Shown here: one piece after another, positions 24,896 through 32,589 of the stretch
Position numbering within the stretch: the first letter of the stretch is position 1
How the letters are laid out: every line of letters starts with the position of its first letter
From: Hydrocarboniphaga sp965279055
Lineage (GTDB): Bacteria > Pseudomonadota > Gammaproteobacteria > Nevskiales > Nevskiaceae
Assembly: GCF_965279055.1 (NCBI RefSeq)
Contig: NZ_OZ257125.1
Location: forward strand, 2,790,001-2,854,000
Length of the DNA stretch: 64,000 nt
Direction of reading: 5' to 3'
The notes under the pieces: generated by a model
Told to the model about the DNA's origin: nothing
Databases searched by the model: none
The model's input: the letters and a program-made list of their open reading frames with translations, nothing else
Program-made: the position numbers and the translations under genes

Positions 24896-25492
24896 ATGAA
24901 GGCCAATTTCTGCAACAACTGCGGTCACGCCGTCGAACATCGCGTGCCCGAAGGCGATCACCTGCCACGCGCGATCTGCCCATCGTGCGAGCACGTGCAG
25001 TATTTCAATCCGCGCGTGATCGTCGGCGTGATTCCGGAATGGGAGGACGGCCGCGTGCTGATGTGCCGGCGCAACATCGAGCCGCGGCTGGGGCTGTGGA
25101 CTTTCCCGGCCGGCTTCATGGAACTGGAAGAAACCACGGCGCAGGGTGCCGCTCGGGAGGCGTTCGAAGAATCGCAGGCCGATGTCGAGGTTGGCGAACT
25201 GGTCGCGGTGATCAACGTGCCCTATGTGTCGCAGGTGTACATGGTGCATCGCGGCCGCATGCGCAGCGCGCATCACGGCGTGACGCCGGAGAGCAGCGAA
25301 ACCCGCCTGATGCGCGAGGACGAAATCCCCTGGGACGAGATCGCCTTTCCGACGGTCTGGCACAGCCTCCAATATTTCTTCGCCGATCGCGCCGCGGGCC
25401 GCGAGCAGATCCACACGCTGAGCCTGGAGCGCAAGCCGCGCGACCCGCGCGCTCAGGAGATCAGCACCGGCGAGCCGTTGACGCCGTCTTGA
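24896..25492 (+). CDS. Nudix hydrolase with N-terminal zinc ribbon
   Basis: A 198-residue protein. Residues 1-35 hold a zinc ribbon (FCNNCG ... CPSCEH), followed by a Nudix domain whose box reads GFMELEETTAQGAAREAFEE, then SQAD. The metal-binding REAFEE core is complete; the Gly normally after EE is Gln, as in several ribbon-Nudix proteins. Such proteins hydrolyse ADP-ribose, NADH or FAD-type substrates; which one cannot be told here. It is divergent from the barrel-protein gene. Confidence 0.87.
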   Translation: MKANFCNNCGHAVEHRVPEGDHLPRAICPSCEHVQYFNPRVIVGVIPEWEDGRVLMCRRNIEPRLGLWTFPAGFMELEETTAQGAAREAFEESQADVEVGELVAVINVPYVSQVYMVHRGRMRSAHHGVTPESSETRLMREDEIPWDEIAFPTVWHSLQYFFADRAAGREQIHTLSLERKPRDPRAQEISTGEPLTPS

Positions 25493-25523
25493 TTCGACAC
25501 GCTGCGGTGCTAGAGTCGGCGTG

Positions 25524-25967
25524 ATGGCCCAGCAAAACATCAAACTGCAGCAGTTCTTCGCCGCGCCCCGCAGCGTGGTGTTCCGCTATTTCTCGGACCA
25601 CGAACACTTCGGCCGCCTGTGGTGGCCGGCGCGTTGCAAGGTACTGAAGCTGGCCGCGAGCAACGAGCCCGGCGGCGTCGGCTCGGTGCGTGAAATGCGC
25701 ATCGGCACGATCCGTTTTCAGGAAACCATCACCGCGTTCGAGCCTGAGCGCAGCATCGAGTATCGGGTGACGCAGGGCGGCCCCTTCAAGAATCATGTCG
25801 GCCGCATGCATTTCAGCGAAGTGCCCGGCGGCACCCAGCTCGACTACAGCATCGAGTTCGATTCACGCTGGCCGATGGTCGGCAACTTCGTCGCCGGCGT
25901 GCTGCACACGGCATGGCTGCGAGGCGTCTCCGGTGCAGTCGACCGGCTGGCATCGCGTAGCGCCTGA
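25524..25967 (+). CDS. SRPBCC (START-like) family protein
   Basis: A 147-residue protein: LQQFFAAPRSVVFRYFSDHE, RLWWPARCKVLKLA, GGVGSVREMRI, RFQETITAFEPERSIEYRVT, PGGTQLDYSIEFDSRWP. This is the Bet v 1-like polyketide cyclase/dehydrase pattern for binding a small hydrophobic ligand; no specific substrate can be assigned. A GTG one codon earlier is possible. It overlaps none but is followed 9 bp later by the BtuF-like gene, suggesting co-transcription. Confidence 0.8.
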   Translation: MAQQNIKLQQFFAAPRSVVFRYFSDHEHFGRLWWPARCKVLKLAASNEPGGVGSVREMRIGTIRFQETITAFEPERSIEYRVTQGGPFKNHVGRMHFSEVPGGTQLDYSIEFDSRWPMVGNFVAGVLHTAWLRGVSGAVDRLASRSA

Positions 25968-25976
25968 GCAAGGCTG

Positions 25977-26756
25977 TTGCGGATCTTCAGCCACACCTGC
26001 TCGAACACCGAAATCGTCTGCGCGCTGGGCTGCGGCGATCAACTGGTCGGCGTCGATGCGGACTCGGACTATCCGCCCGAGATTGTTTCGCGCCTGCCGC
26101 AACCCGGCCGCGATCTGGATCTGGATACGCGAGCGGTGCTCGCGCTGAAACCCGATCTGGTGCTGAGTTCGCTGACAGTCCCCGGCCACGAACGCATCGT
26201 CGATGAGTTCACCGCGCTGGGCCTGCGCACGATCACCTGCGATCCGCAAAGCCTGGAAGATGTTTTCGACGACATCGCGACCATTGCCGAGGCACTCGAT
26301 GTGCGCGAGCGCGGCGCGCAGCTGATCGCGCAAATGCGTGCGCAGATGCCGGCCGTCACGGTCGCCAAGCAGCGGCCACGGATTCTGGTCGAATGGTGGC
26401 CCAAGCCGGTGATCGCGCCGGCGCGGCGGTCCTGGGTCAACGACATGATCGAACTCGCCGGCGGCCGCAATCCCTGCGGCGATATCGACGCCAAGAGTTT
26501 TTCGCTGCCTGACGATGCGCAGCCGTACATCGCCGACGCGGTGGTGATGTCCTGGTGCGGCGTGCAAGTCGACAAGTACCGTCCCGAAATCGTGCGCCGC
26601 CGCGAACAATGGCAGCACTGGCCGGCACTGCGCGATGAGCGCATCTATCCGATCACCGAAGCCTGGCTCGGCCGGCCGGGACCGCGGCTGGTCGAAGGCT
26701 ACGCGGCGCTCAGGCGCATCATCCAGAGTGTCGAAGCCGGCGCGGCGCGCGGCTGA
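25977..26756 (+). CDS. BtuF-like cobalamin/metal-binding protein without signal peptide
   Basis: A 259-residue protein with the helical-backbone receptor fold: FSHTCSNTEIVCALGCGDQL, LKPDLVLSSLTVPGHERIVD, ILVEWWPKPVIAPARRSWVN, IYPITEAWLGRPGPRLVEGY. It starts at TTG 25977 with GAGCAAGG eight bases upstream; the MRIFSxxxSNTEI start matches cytosolic members that lack a signal peptide. These are annotated as cobalamin-binding proteins, but ligand and partner transporter are unknown; no btuCD is nearby. Confidence 0.75.
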   Translation: MRIFSHTCSNTEIVCALGCGDQLVGVDADSDYPPEIVSRLPQPGRDLDLDTRAVLALKPDLVLSSLTVPGHERIVDEFTALGLRTITCDPQSLEDVFDDIATIAEALDVRERGAQLIAQMRAQMPAVTVAKQRPRILVEWWPKPVIAPARRSWVNDMIELAGGRNPCGDIDAKSFSLPDDAQPYIADAVVMSWCGVQVDKYRPEIVRRREQWQHWPALRDERIYPITEAWLGRPGPRLVEGYAALRRIIQSVEAGAARG

Positions 26757-26771
26757 TCGCGTTGCGATGAT

Positions 26772-26792
26772 CCCGGGTTTCACCCGGGCTAC
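26772..26792. repeat. Short inverted repeat, family B copy 1
   Basis: CCCGGGTTTCACCCGGGCTA followed by C. The same unit recurs at 28781-28832 and 57454-57505, where it forms longer inverted pairs. Confidence 0.8.
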
Positions 26793-26902
26793 CCGTTCTC
26801 TGCAAAGCGCGGGCTCCCAGAAAAAAATCAGGCTTGTCTGCGGCGTGTAAATTGGGCAACGAACTGGCGGCTCGTGGCATGAATACTGCGGATTTATGGC
26901 AT

Positions 26903-26934
26903 CCGGCAAAAGCCGTACTGGCCGGACTTTTTTT
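26903..26934 (+). terminator. Terminator-like hairpin in front of nasT
   Basis: CCGGC ... GCCGG followed by ACTTTTTTT (T run 26928-26934), 44 bp before nasT. Upstream at 26875-26889 lies TGGCAT-N5-CTGC, a weak sigma-54-like box (the -12 should read TTGC). The predicted start would fall at the hairpin itself, so the hairpin may instead end the upstream operon. Autoregulation of nasT-nasS through it is only a possibility. Confidence 0.5.
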
Positions 26935-26978
26935 CGCAGCGAGGCAGCCCAGGTGCATCGACCCAGGACTCTCAACCC

Positions 26979-27548
26979 ATGCGCGTGATGCTCGTCGACG
27001 ACGAGCCGGAACGGCGCGCGGCCACGGAGGCACCGTTACGCATGCTCGGCCATGAGGTCGTCGGCTTCAGTACATCCAGTTCGGATCTGGCCGCCGCCGT
27101 CAAGCGCCACCAGCCCGACGTGATCCTGATCGACGTCGAAGTGCCCGGCCGCGACACGCTCGAATCGCTGGGCCAGGTCACGCGTGACCGGCCGCGGCCG
27201 ATCGTGCTGTTTGCCAGCCGCAGCGAACCCGACACCATCCGCAAGGCCTTGCAGGCCGGCGTCACCTCGTATGTCGTCGACGGCCTGAATCCGGCGCGGC
27301 TCAAACCCATCATCGATGTCGCCATCGCGCGCTTCGAAGAGTTTCAGGCCCTGCGTAACGAACTCGAGGAAACCAAGAACAAGCTGGCTGATCGCCGCGA
27401 CATCGAGAAAGCGAAAGGTCTGTTGATGAAGCGCCGCAGTCTGGATGAAAACGGCGCCTACGAATTGCTGCGGCGCATGGCGATGGATCGCAATCTCAAA
27501 CTCGGCGACGCCGCGCGCACGCTGATCGCTGCAGCCGAACTGCTCTAG
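26979..27548 (+). CDS. nasT: Nitrate-responsive antiterminator NasT (ANTAR response regulator)
   Basis: A 189-residue protein: receiver-like domain (MRVMLVDDEPERRAATEAPL, DVILIDVEVPGRDTLESLGQ, KALQAGVTSYVVDGLNPARL), a coiled linker, and a C-terminal ANTAR domain (ADRRDIEKAKGLLMKRRSLD, ENGAYELLRRMAMD, ARTLIAAAELL). In known NasS-NasT systems NasT binds paired hexaloop hairpins in mRNA leaders and prevents termination when nitrate is present. Matching leaders occur in this window at 30402-30504, 39838-39935 and 44987-45080. nasS follows after 6 bp. Confidence 0.93.
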   Translation: MRVMLVDDEPERRAATEAPLRMLGHEVVGFSTSSSDLAAAVKRHQPDVILIDVEVPGRDTLESLGQVTRDRPRPIVLFASRSEPDTIRKALQAGVTSYVVDGLNPARLKPIIDVAIARFEEFQALRNELEETKNKLADRRDIEKAKGLLMKRRSLDENGAYELLRRMAMDRNLKLGDAARTLIAAAELL

Positions 27549-27554
27549 ACCGTC

Positions 27555-28718
27555 ATGGCACTCGAAAAGAAAAACATAAAGCTGGGCCTGGTACCGCTGG
27601 TCGACGCGGCACCCTTGATCATCGCCAAAGAAAAAGGTTTCTTTGAAGCGCAGGGTCTGGACGTCACGCTGTCGATCGAAGCCTCCTGGGCCAGCATTCG
27701 CGACAAGGTCGCGGCTGGCCTGCTCGACGCGGCGCACATGCTCGCGCCGATGCCGATCGCGGCCACCGCCGGTGTCGACGGTGTCGGCGTGCCGATGCTG
27801 ACCGCGCTATCGCTGAACTTGAACGGCAATGCGATCACGGTTTCGCAATCGCTGTACTGGCGCATGCAGCTCGACGATCTGAATCCGCGCTCCGTCGGCG
27901 AGCGCCTCAAGCGCGTGCTCGACGCGGATCGCGCCGCCGGCGCGCCGCCGCGTGTTTTCGCGCATGTTTTCCCGTTTTCTCCGCACTATTACGAGCTGCG
28001 CTACTGGCTCGCCGGCTGCGACATCGATCCGGACCGCGATCTGCAGCTGGTAGTGATTCCGCCACCGCAGATGGTCAGCGCGCTGCGCGACGGCAGCATC
28101 GACGGCTTCTGCGTCGGCGCGCCCTGGGGCGCGGTGGCGCAGTCCGCCGGCATCGGCCGGGTGGTGGTCAACAAATACCAGATCTGGAACAACAGCCCGG
28201 AAAAAGTGCTGGGCGTGACACAGGCCTGGGCCGCGGCGAATCCGCAAACGCATCTGGCGCTGCTGGCCGCGCTGATCGAAGCCGCGCGCTGGCTGGACAA
28301 GGCCGAACATCGCGCGGAAGCCGCGCGCCTGATCGTCGAAGGCCATTATCTGGACGCTACGCCCGAAACCATTCACGAGTCGCTGCATGTCGATCTGCCG
28401 TCCAAGCCCGAGAATGCCGGCCTGGTGTTCCATGCCGGCGCCGCGACCTTCCCCTGGGTGTCGCATGCGATGTGGTTCATCGGCCAGATGCGCCGCTGGA
28501 ACCAGCTGCCGGCGGATATCGATGCACGCGCGATCGCCGACGCCAGCTACCGGCCGGATCTGTATCGTGCCGCGGCCGCCAGGCTCGGCCAGGCGGTTCC
28601 GTCGGCCAACATCAAGAGCGAAGGCCATCACTCCGAACCTCGCCTGCTGCCACCGGAACAGGTGATCGAAGTCGGATCGGATCGCTTCTTCGACGGCGCG
28701 ACTTACGATCCGCACTGA
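27555..28718 (+). CDS. nasS: Nitrate-sensing protein NasS (NrtA-like, cytosolic)
   Basis: A 387-residue periplasmic-binding-protein fold related to NrtA/CmpA but without a signal peptide: IKLGLVPLVDAAPLIIAKEK, GFFEAQGLDVTLS, ASWASIRDKVAAGLLDAAHM, LAPMPIAATAG, GFCVGAPWGAVAQ, THLALLAALIEAARWLD. In established NasST systems NasS holds NasT inactive and releases it on nitrate binding. The lack of a secretion signal and the immediate linkage to nasT identify it as the sensor and not an ABC-transporter component. Confidence 0.92.
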   Translation: MALEKKNIKLGLVPLVDAAPLIIAKEKGFFEAQGLDVTLSIEASWASIRDKVAAGLLDAAHMLAPMPIAATAGVDGVGVPMLTALSLNLNGNAITVSQSLYWRMQLDDLNPRSVGERLKRVLDADRAAGAPPRVFAHVFPFSPHYYELRYWLAGCDIDPDRDLQLVVIPPPQMVSALRDGSIDGFCVGAPWGAVAQSAGIGRVVVNKYQIWNNSPEKVLGVTQAWAAANPQTHLALLAALIEAARWLDKAEHRAEAARLIVEGHYLDATPETIHESLHVDLPSKPENAGLVFHAGAATFPWVSHAMWFIGQMRRWNQLPADIDARAIADASYRPDLYRAAAARLGQAVPSANIKSEGHHSEPRLLPPEQVIEVGSDRFFDGATYDPH

Positions 28719-28732
28719 TCGGTAGAGTTACG

Positions 28733-28758
28733 AAAAAGCCGGCGAAAGCCGGCTTTTT
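28733..28758 (+). terminator. Terminator after nasS
   Basis: AAAAAGCCGGC, loop GAAA, GCCGGCTTTTT: a symmetrical stem with a T run, 15 bp after the nasS stop. Confidence 0.85.
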
Positions 28759-28780
28759 CGTATGCGTAGTGATGGATAAT

Positions 28781-28832
28781 CCCGGGTTTCACCCGGGCTA
28801 CGGTGATCGGGTGGCCGGGGTGAAACCCGGGA
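28781..28832. repeat. Inverted repeat, family B copy 2
   Basis: CCCGGGTTTCACCCGGGCTA at 28781 and its near-complement GGGGTGAAACCCGGGA ending at 28832. Same unit as at 26772 and 57454. Confidence 0.8.
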
Positions 28833-28843
28833 AAGCGTTCAAC

Positions 28844-28876
28844 AAAAAACCCGCCGGCTTTTCAGCCGGCGGGTTT
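28844..28876 (-). terminator. Terminator of the OmpA-cupredoxin gene
   Basis: On the minus strand ACCCGCCGGCT, loop GAAA, AGCCGGCGGGT, then TTTTTT, 32 bp beyond the stop codon at 28908. Confidence 0.85.
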
Positions 28877-28907
28877 CGTACGTCTGCTACCTTAAAGCAG
28901 CTAAGCG

Positions 28908-30314
28908 CTACTGCACCACCACCTTGCCCTTCATCTCCGGGTGCAGCGTGCAGGCGTACTCGTAGACACCCGGCGAGGAGAACGTCCGGGTGTACGTCGC
29001 GCCCATCTTCAGACGATCGCTCTTCTGATCCGGGAAGGCGACGAAGTGGTTGCTGCCGTCGTCATTGGTCCAGGTCACCGTCGTTCCCACCGGCACGGTC
29101 AGCGTGTTCGGCGTGTAGGCGAAGTCCTTGATCGTCACCGTCTGCACGGCAGCCGAAGGCGCGGCCGGTGCAGCTTCGGCCGGCAGCGGTGCCGCGTTTT
29201 CGGCGGTGCGAACCGTCGGCGCGACCGTGACGCCACCGGCGGACTCGGTGACCTTCAGCTCGACGCGACGATTCAGCTCGCGACCTTCGTCGGTGGCGTT
29301 GTCGGCAACCGGCACCGCTTCGCCGTAACCATGCGAGCTCATGCGAGCCGCCGCGACGCCCTTGGATTCAAGATAGGTCTTGACCGAGGCGGCGCGACGA
29401 TCGGACAGCTTCAGGTTGTAGGCGTCGGAGCCCTTGGAATCGGTGTGGCCCCCGATTTCGACCTTGATGTCCGGGCGGCTGTCGAGCGCGGTGCCGACGC
29501 CGTCGAGGATCACCTTGGCATTGGGCGTCAGACGCGCCTTGTCGAACTCGAAGGTCACGCCCTGCAGCACGATCGTGTCACCGACGCCGCAGCCTTCCAG
29601 CGTCATCGGCTGGCCCGGTTCCGGCGCCTTGCAGATCGGGTTGTACTCGTCGTTGTCGTTGGCGTCGGTGCAGCCCTTGTCGGCCGGGAAGTCGATCTGG
29701 CCATCGCCGTCGTTGTCGATGCCGTCGCTGCACTGCGGCGGCGGCGGGGGCGGCGGCGGCACCACGACGACCGGCTCGGGCGGCGGCGGCGGCGCCACCG
29801 GCGGCGCGCCGAACGGGATGCGCAAGCCGAGGTTGAACAGCGGCTCGTTGAAATCGCGCTCGCGGTTGTCGTCGGTCTTCTGCACGTGATACAGCGCTTC
29901 GGCGCGGATGCCCCAGCCGCCCGGGCTGAAGGCCAGATCCCAGCCGAGGCCGGCGTTGAAGTTGGTGCCGTCGCCCGCCTGGATGTCGGCATGCAGGTAG
30001 GGGCCGCTGCCATACGGCGTCAGGTAGGCGTTGATACCGGCGCCGCCCATCCAGTTTTCTTTCTTGGAACCGGTGTTCGAATCCGGCTCACCATAGTTCA
30101 GGTAAGTGCCGCGCAATTCGAACGCCACCTGCTCGGTCAGCATGACGCCGGCCGCCAGCGTGCCGCCCATGCCGTCGTCGGCGTCGCGATCGTCGTCGGC
30201 CAGCGCATAGGAGAACATCGGGGCCACATAGATGCGATTGTCGTCGAGTGCGTAAGCCGGGCTATACGTCGACGCGATCACCAGTGGAATCAGGGCGAGG
30301 CGGAATGCTTTCAT
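28908..30314 (-). CDS. OmpA-family protein fused to a C-terminal cupredoxin domain
   Basis: A 468-residue envelope protein. Signal peptide (residues 1-22, ...SPAYA), an OmpA-type barrel (about 23-165), a Pro/Val-rich linker, a Cys-flanked Asp-rich Ca-binding-type segment (CSDGIDNDGDGQIDFPADKG), an OmpA peptidoglycan-binding domain (VTFEFDKARLTPNAKVIL, IGGHTDSKGSDAYNLKLSDR, MSSHGYGEAVP), an Ala/Pro linker, and a plastocyanin-like domain at 385-468. This last domain has all four type-1 copper ligands: His423 (SNHF), Cys455, His458 and Met461 (CTLHPEMKG). The cupredoxin would face the periplasm. Controlled by a sigma-54 box and a terminator leader upstream. A structural or copper-storage role is an alternative to electron transfer. 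Confidence 0.88.
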   Translation of the reverse strand: MKAFRLALIPLVIASTYSPAYALDDNRIYVAPMFSYALADDDRDADDGMGGTLAAGVMLTEQVAFELRGTYLNYGEPDSNTGSKKENWMGGAGINAYLTPYGSGPYLHADIQAGDGTNFNAGLGWDLAFSPGGWGIRAEALYHVQKTDDNRERDFNEPLFNLGLRIPFGAPPVAPPPPPEPVVVVPPPPPPPPQCSDGIDNDGDGQIDFPADKGCTDANDNDEYNPICKAPEPGQPMTLEGCGVGDTIVLQGVTFEFDKARLTPNAKVILDGVGTALDSRPDIKVEIGGHTDSKGSDAYNLKLSDRRAASVKTYLESKGVAAARMSSHGYGEAVPVADNATDEGRELNRRVELKVTESAGGVTVAPTVRTAENAAPLPAEAAPAAPSAAVQTVTIKDFAYTPNTLTVPVGTTVTWTNDDGSNHFVAFPDQKSDRLKMGATYTRTFSSPGVYEYACTLHPEMKGKVVVQ

Positions 30315-30401
30315 GCGTGGTCCCTTCTCTCTATATTAGTTACTGCTGTTTGTGACTGATTTCGAGTTTTCTCTTTACAACCCAGCGGCTCGCCTAGGGC
30401 C

Positions 30402-30504
30402 AAAAAAAATCCACCGTCATCTCGAAACCTGAGTTCGAAATGGGGGTGGACGTCATTGCCTGATCGGACCGCCGTTGGTCCAGCGACAACCTTCCGGCTG
30501 TCGC
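30402..30504 (-). promoter_or_regulatory. ANTAR-type antitermination leader of the OmpA-cupredoxin gene
   Basis: In transcript order on the minus strand: hairpin P1 at 30504-30483 (GCGACA paired with TGTCGC); hairpin P2 at 30481-30466, GGACC-AACGGC-GGTCC, a six-base loop with A at 1 and G at 4, the published ANTAR signature; then a strong terminator at 30450-30402 (CCACC/GGTGG plus an inner stem, ending TTTTTTTT). The start codon lies 88 bases beyond the terminator. NasT, encoded 3 kb away, is the obvious binding protein. The RNA folds were read by eye. Confidence 0.65.
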
Positions 30505-30536
30505 GTTGCCTGTGAATAATGGCTCAGGTAGCGGCA

Positions 30537-30551
30537 GCAAACAACATGCCA
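30537..30551 (-). promoter_or_regulatory. Sigma-54 promoter for the OmpA-cupredoxin gene
   Basis: On the minus strand TGGCAT-GTTGT-TTGC, with the invariant GG and GC separated by exactly 10 bases. The predicted start near 30525 puts the P1 hairpin close to the RNA 5' end. No clear NtrC dyad was found. Confidence 0.65.
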
Positions 30552-30597
30552 TTTCAAAGACCTGCATACGCCAGCGAATTCCGGCAGGTGTCGCGGC

Positions 30598-30612
30598 TGG
30601 CACGATGGTTGC
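30598..30612 (+). promoter_or_regulatory. Sigma-54 promoter for the TPR/ExbBD/AgmX operon
   Basis: TGGCACGATGGTTGCT is a full match to the TGGCACG-N4-TTGCW consensus with the correct 10-base GG-GC spacing. It is divergent from, and only 46 bp from, the minus-strand sigma-54 box. The first gene starts at 30778, leaving a leader of about 150 nt with small hairpins but no terminator. Confidence 0.7.
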
Positions 30613-30777
30613 TCGATCGTGAACTGTCACCCAGGTCCGGTTGCATCGCGGCCCAGGTGAATACGGACTAATGAAGGTCCTCGTGACGTCACCCCTCTAC
30701 GGGCTGCGATGCAGCGGCCACGGGAGATTCGAGCCAGCGGCTCGTACGACATTCGGGGCCATCGGCAACAGCAGTCC

Positions 30778-32589
30778 ATGCGCGTCAAGCACAACACACG
30801 TTCGCTTTTTGTCGCCGGCCTCGGCCTAGCCGCTGCACTGGCGCTGCCCGCCGCGCTCGCCCAGGCCGACACTGCGCCGCTGCCGGCAACACCCGCCACG
30901 CTCGAATTGCCCGCCGAGCTGATCAACGAGGCGCTGGCCATCGACCAGGGCGCACGGTCACAGCTCGACGCCGCGCAGCCGGCCGACAGCGCCCGTACCA
31001 CGCTCTACGTCGACAACCAGCAGCCGCGGCTGCTGTTGCTGCAGATGACGGTGCAGATCGATACCGACAAGCCGATCCGCTACACCTACGGCGAGGGTGA
31101 AGGTCTGGCACTGCAGACCGATGCGGTGCAGCGTCTCGCCGAGGTCGCGATCGCGCCCGGCCAGCACACGCTGTACGCCGAATACGTCGCGCGCTATCCC
31201 GAAGATCGCCCCGGCACGCCGCGCCTGCGTTCGCGCATCAACCAGAGCTTCGAGCAGCCGGCCGGTGCCAGCGCGATGGAAATCAGCCTGGCTCCGCAGG
31301 GCTGGGCGCGCGAGCCGGCAGTCAAGCTGCGCCAGTGGACGCCGGCGCCGGGCGGCCTCGACAGCGCCGAGCTGCATGCGATCGATCTGCTGCTGTCCAC
31401 CGGTCGCGAGCTTGCCGCGGCCAGCGACCTGTTGGCCTTGCAGACGCGCAGCGGCGGCAGCCTGCCGGCCGACTTCGCCCAGCGACTGGCCCGTGCGACC
31501 GGCGCGCTGCGCTCCCCGGCACTGGCCGCGCCTCAGGGCAATTCGGCACTGGTCGGCGAATACCAGGCCGCCGCCGCGTCCGGCGACGTCGCCGCACTGG
31601 AGCGCATCGGCAAGGACAGCAAGACCACCGACACCGAGGCGCTGGCCTTGCGCGACGAGGCCAACACCGCGCTCGGCTACAAGCTGCTCGACGAGCAGTT
31701 CGGTGCCGCCGCCGACGCCGCCTTCCGCCGCGTGCGCAGCCCCGGCCCGTATTCGGAGACCGCGCTGCTTGGCCTGGGCTGGGCACAGCTGGTGCCGGCC
31801 AAGGGCGCCGCCGCAAGCGCAGCGCCGCAAGCGGCCGGCGCGGTGAAGACCTCGATCGGCAACTCACCCTCGCCGTTCTCCTCGTCCTGGGTGGTCGCCG
31901 ACGAAGACCAGGCCGATCAGCTGCGCCGCGCACTGGTGCCGTGGACCGAGCTGATCGGCCGCGACCCGACCGAGGCCGCGGTGCAGGAAGGCAGCCTGGC
32001 GATCCCGTATGCGCTGGATCATCTCGGCGCGCACAAGCAGGCCGTCACCTACACCGAGCGCGCGATTGATCAGCTCGAACACACGCGCACCCACCTGGAG
32101 GGCGCGCTGACGCACATCAGCAGCGGCCGCATGGCGCAGCTGGTGGTCGACCGCGACGACGAGCCGGGCAATGGCTGGGCCTGGTGGTTCGTCGCACTAC
32201 CGGAGCCGCGCTGGTGGCTGACCGCACCGCCGAACGCGCCGGACAACTTCTACGTCGAGCGCCTGTTCGACAACGACGCCTTCCGCAGCCAGCTGCAGAA
32301 CTGTCACCGGCTGTATGAACTCGACCGCCTGCTGCTGCGCCGCGGCGCGCAGATCGGCGACCGCGATCCGGCGCTGAGCGCGCGCATCGCCGCATTGCGG
32401 CCACGCATCGCGCAACTGGCGACGACGCAGCGCCAGCTGCTGGCGCGCATCGCCACCGAGCAGGTGCAGATGCTGAAGAAGCAGACCGAGCAGTACCTGG
32501 TCGAGGCGCATTTCGCGATGGCACGTTTCAACGACCGGCCGCCGAACGCGATCGGCAATGCGCCCGCCGTCGGCAAGAAAAGCAAATGA
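30778..32589 (+). CDS. Secreted alpha-helical repeat protein, first gene of the ExbBD/AgmX operon
   Basis: A 603-residue protein with a signal peptide (VAGLGLAAALALPAALAQAD). The body is alpha-helical, Ala/Leu/Gln-rich and TPR-like: AEVAIAPGQHTLYAEYVAR, LDSAELHAIDLLLSTGRELA, SETALLGLGWAQLVPA, AIDQLEHTRTHLEGALTHIS. The C-terminal third has long helices and a basic end. No catalytic motif is seen. The start at MRVKHNTRS gives a proper signal peptide; an earlier ATG at 30709 would bury it. It overlaps the next gene by four bases (ATGA). I do not know a characterised homologue. Confidence 0.75.
   Translation: MRVKHNTRSLFVAGLGLAAALALPAALAQADTAPLPATPATLELPAELINEALAIDQGARSQLDAAQPADSARTTLYVDNQQPRLLLLQMTVQIDTDKPIRYTYGEGEGLALQTDAVQRLAEVAIAPGQHTLYAEYVARYPEDRPGTPRLRSRINQSFEQPAGASAMEISLAPQGWAREPAVKLRQWTPAPGGLDSAELHAIDLLLSTGRELAAASDLLALQTRSGGSLPADFAQRLARATGALRSPALAAPQGNSALVGEYQAAAASGDVAALERIGKDSKTTDTEALALRDEANTALGYKLLDEQFGAAADAAFRRVRSPGPYSETALLGLGWAQLVPAKGAAASAAPQAAGAVKTSIGNSPSPFSSSWVVADEDQADQLRRALVPWTELIGRDPTEAAVQEGSLAIPYALDHLGAHKQAVTYTERAIDQLEHTRTHLEGALTHISSGRMAQLVVDRDDEPGNGWAWWFVALPEPRWWLTAPPNAPDNFYVERLFDNDAFRSQLQNCHRLYELDRLLLRRGAQIGDRDPALSARIAALRPRIAQLATTQRQLLARIATEQVQMLKKQTEQYLVEAHFAMARFNDRPPNAIGNAPAVGKKSK

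Noticed and set aside
29700..29800. Tandem GGCGGC repeat as a structural repeat element
   Set aside because: It simply encodes the poly-Pro linker of the OmpA-cupredoxin protein.
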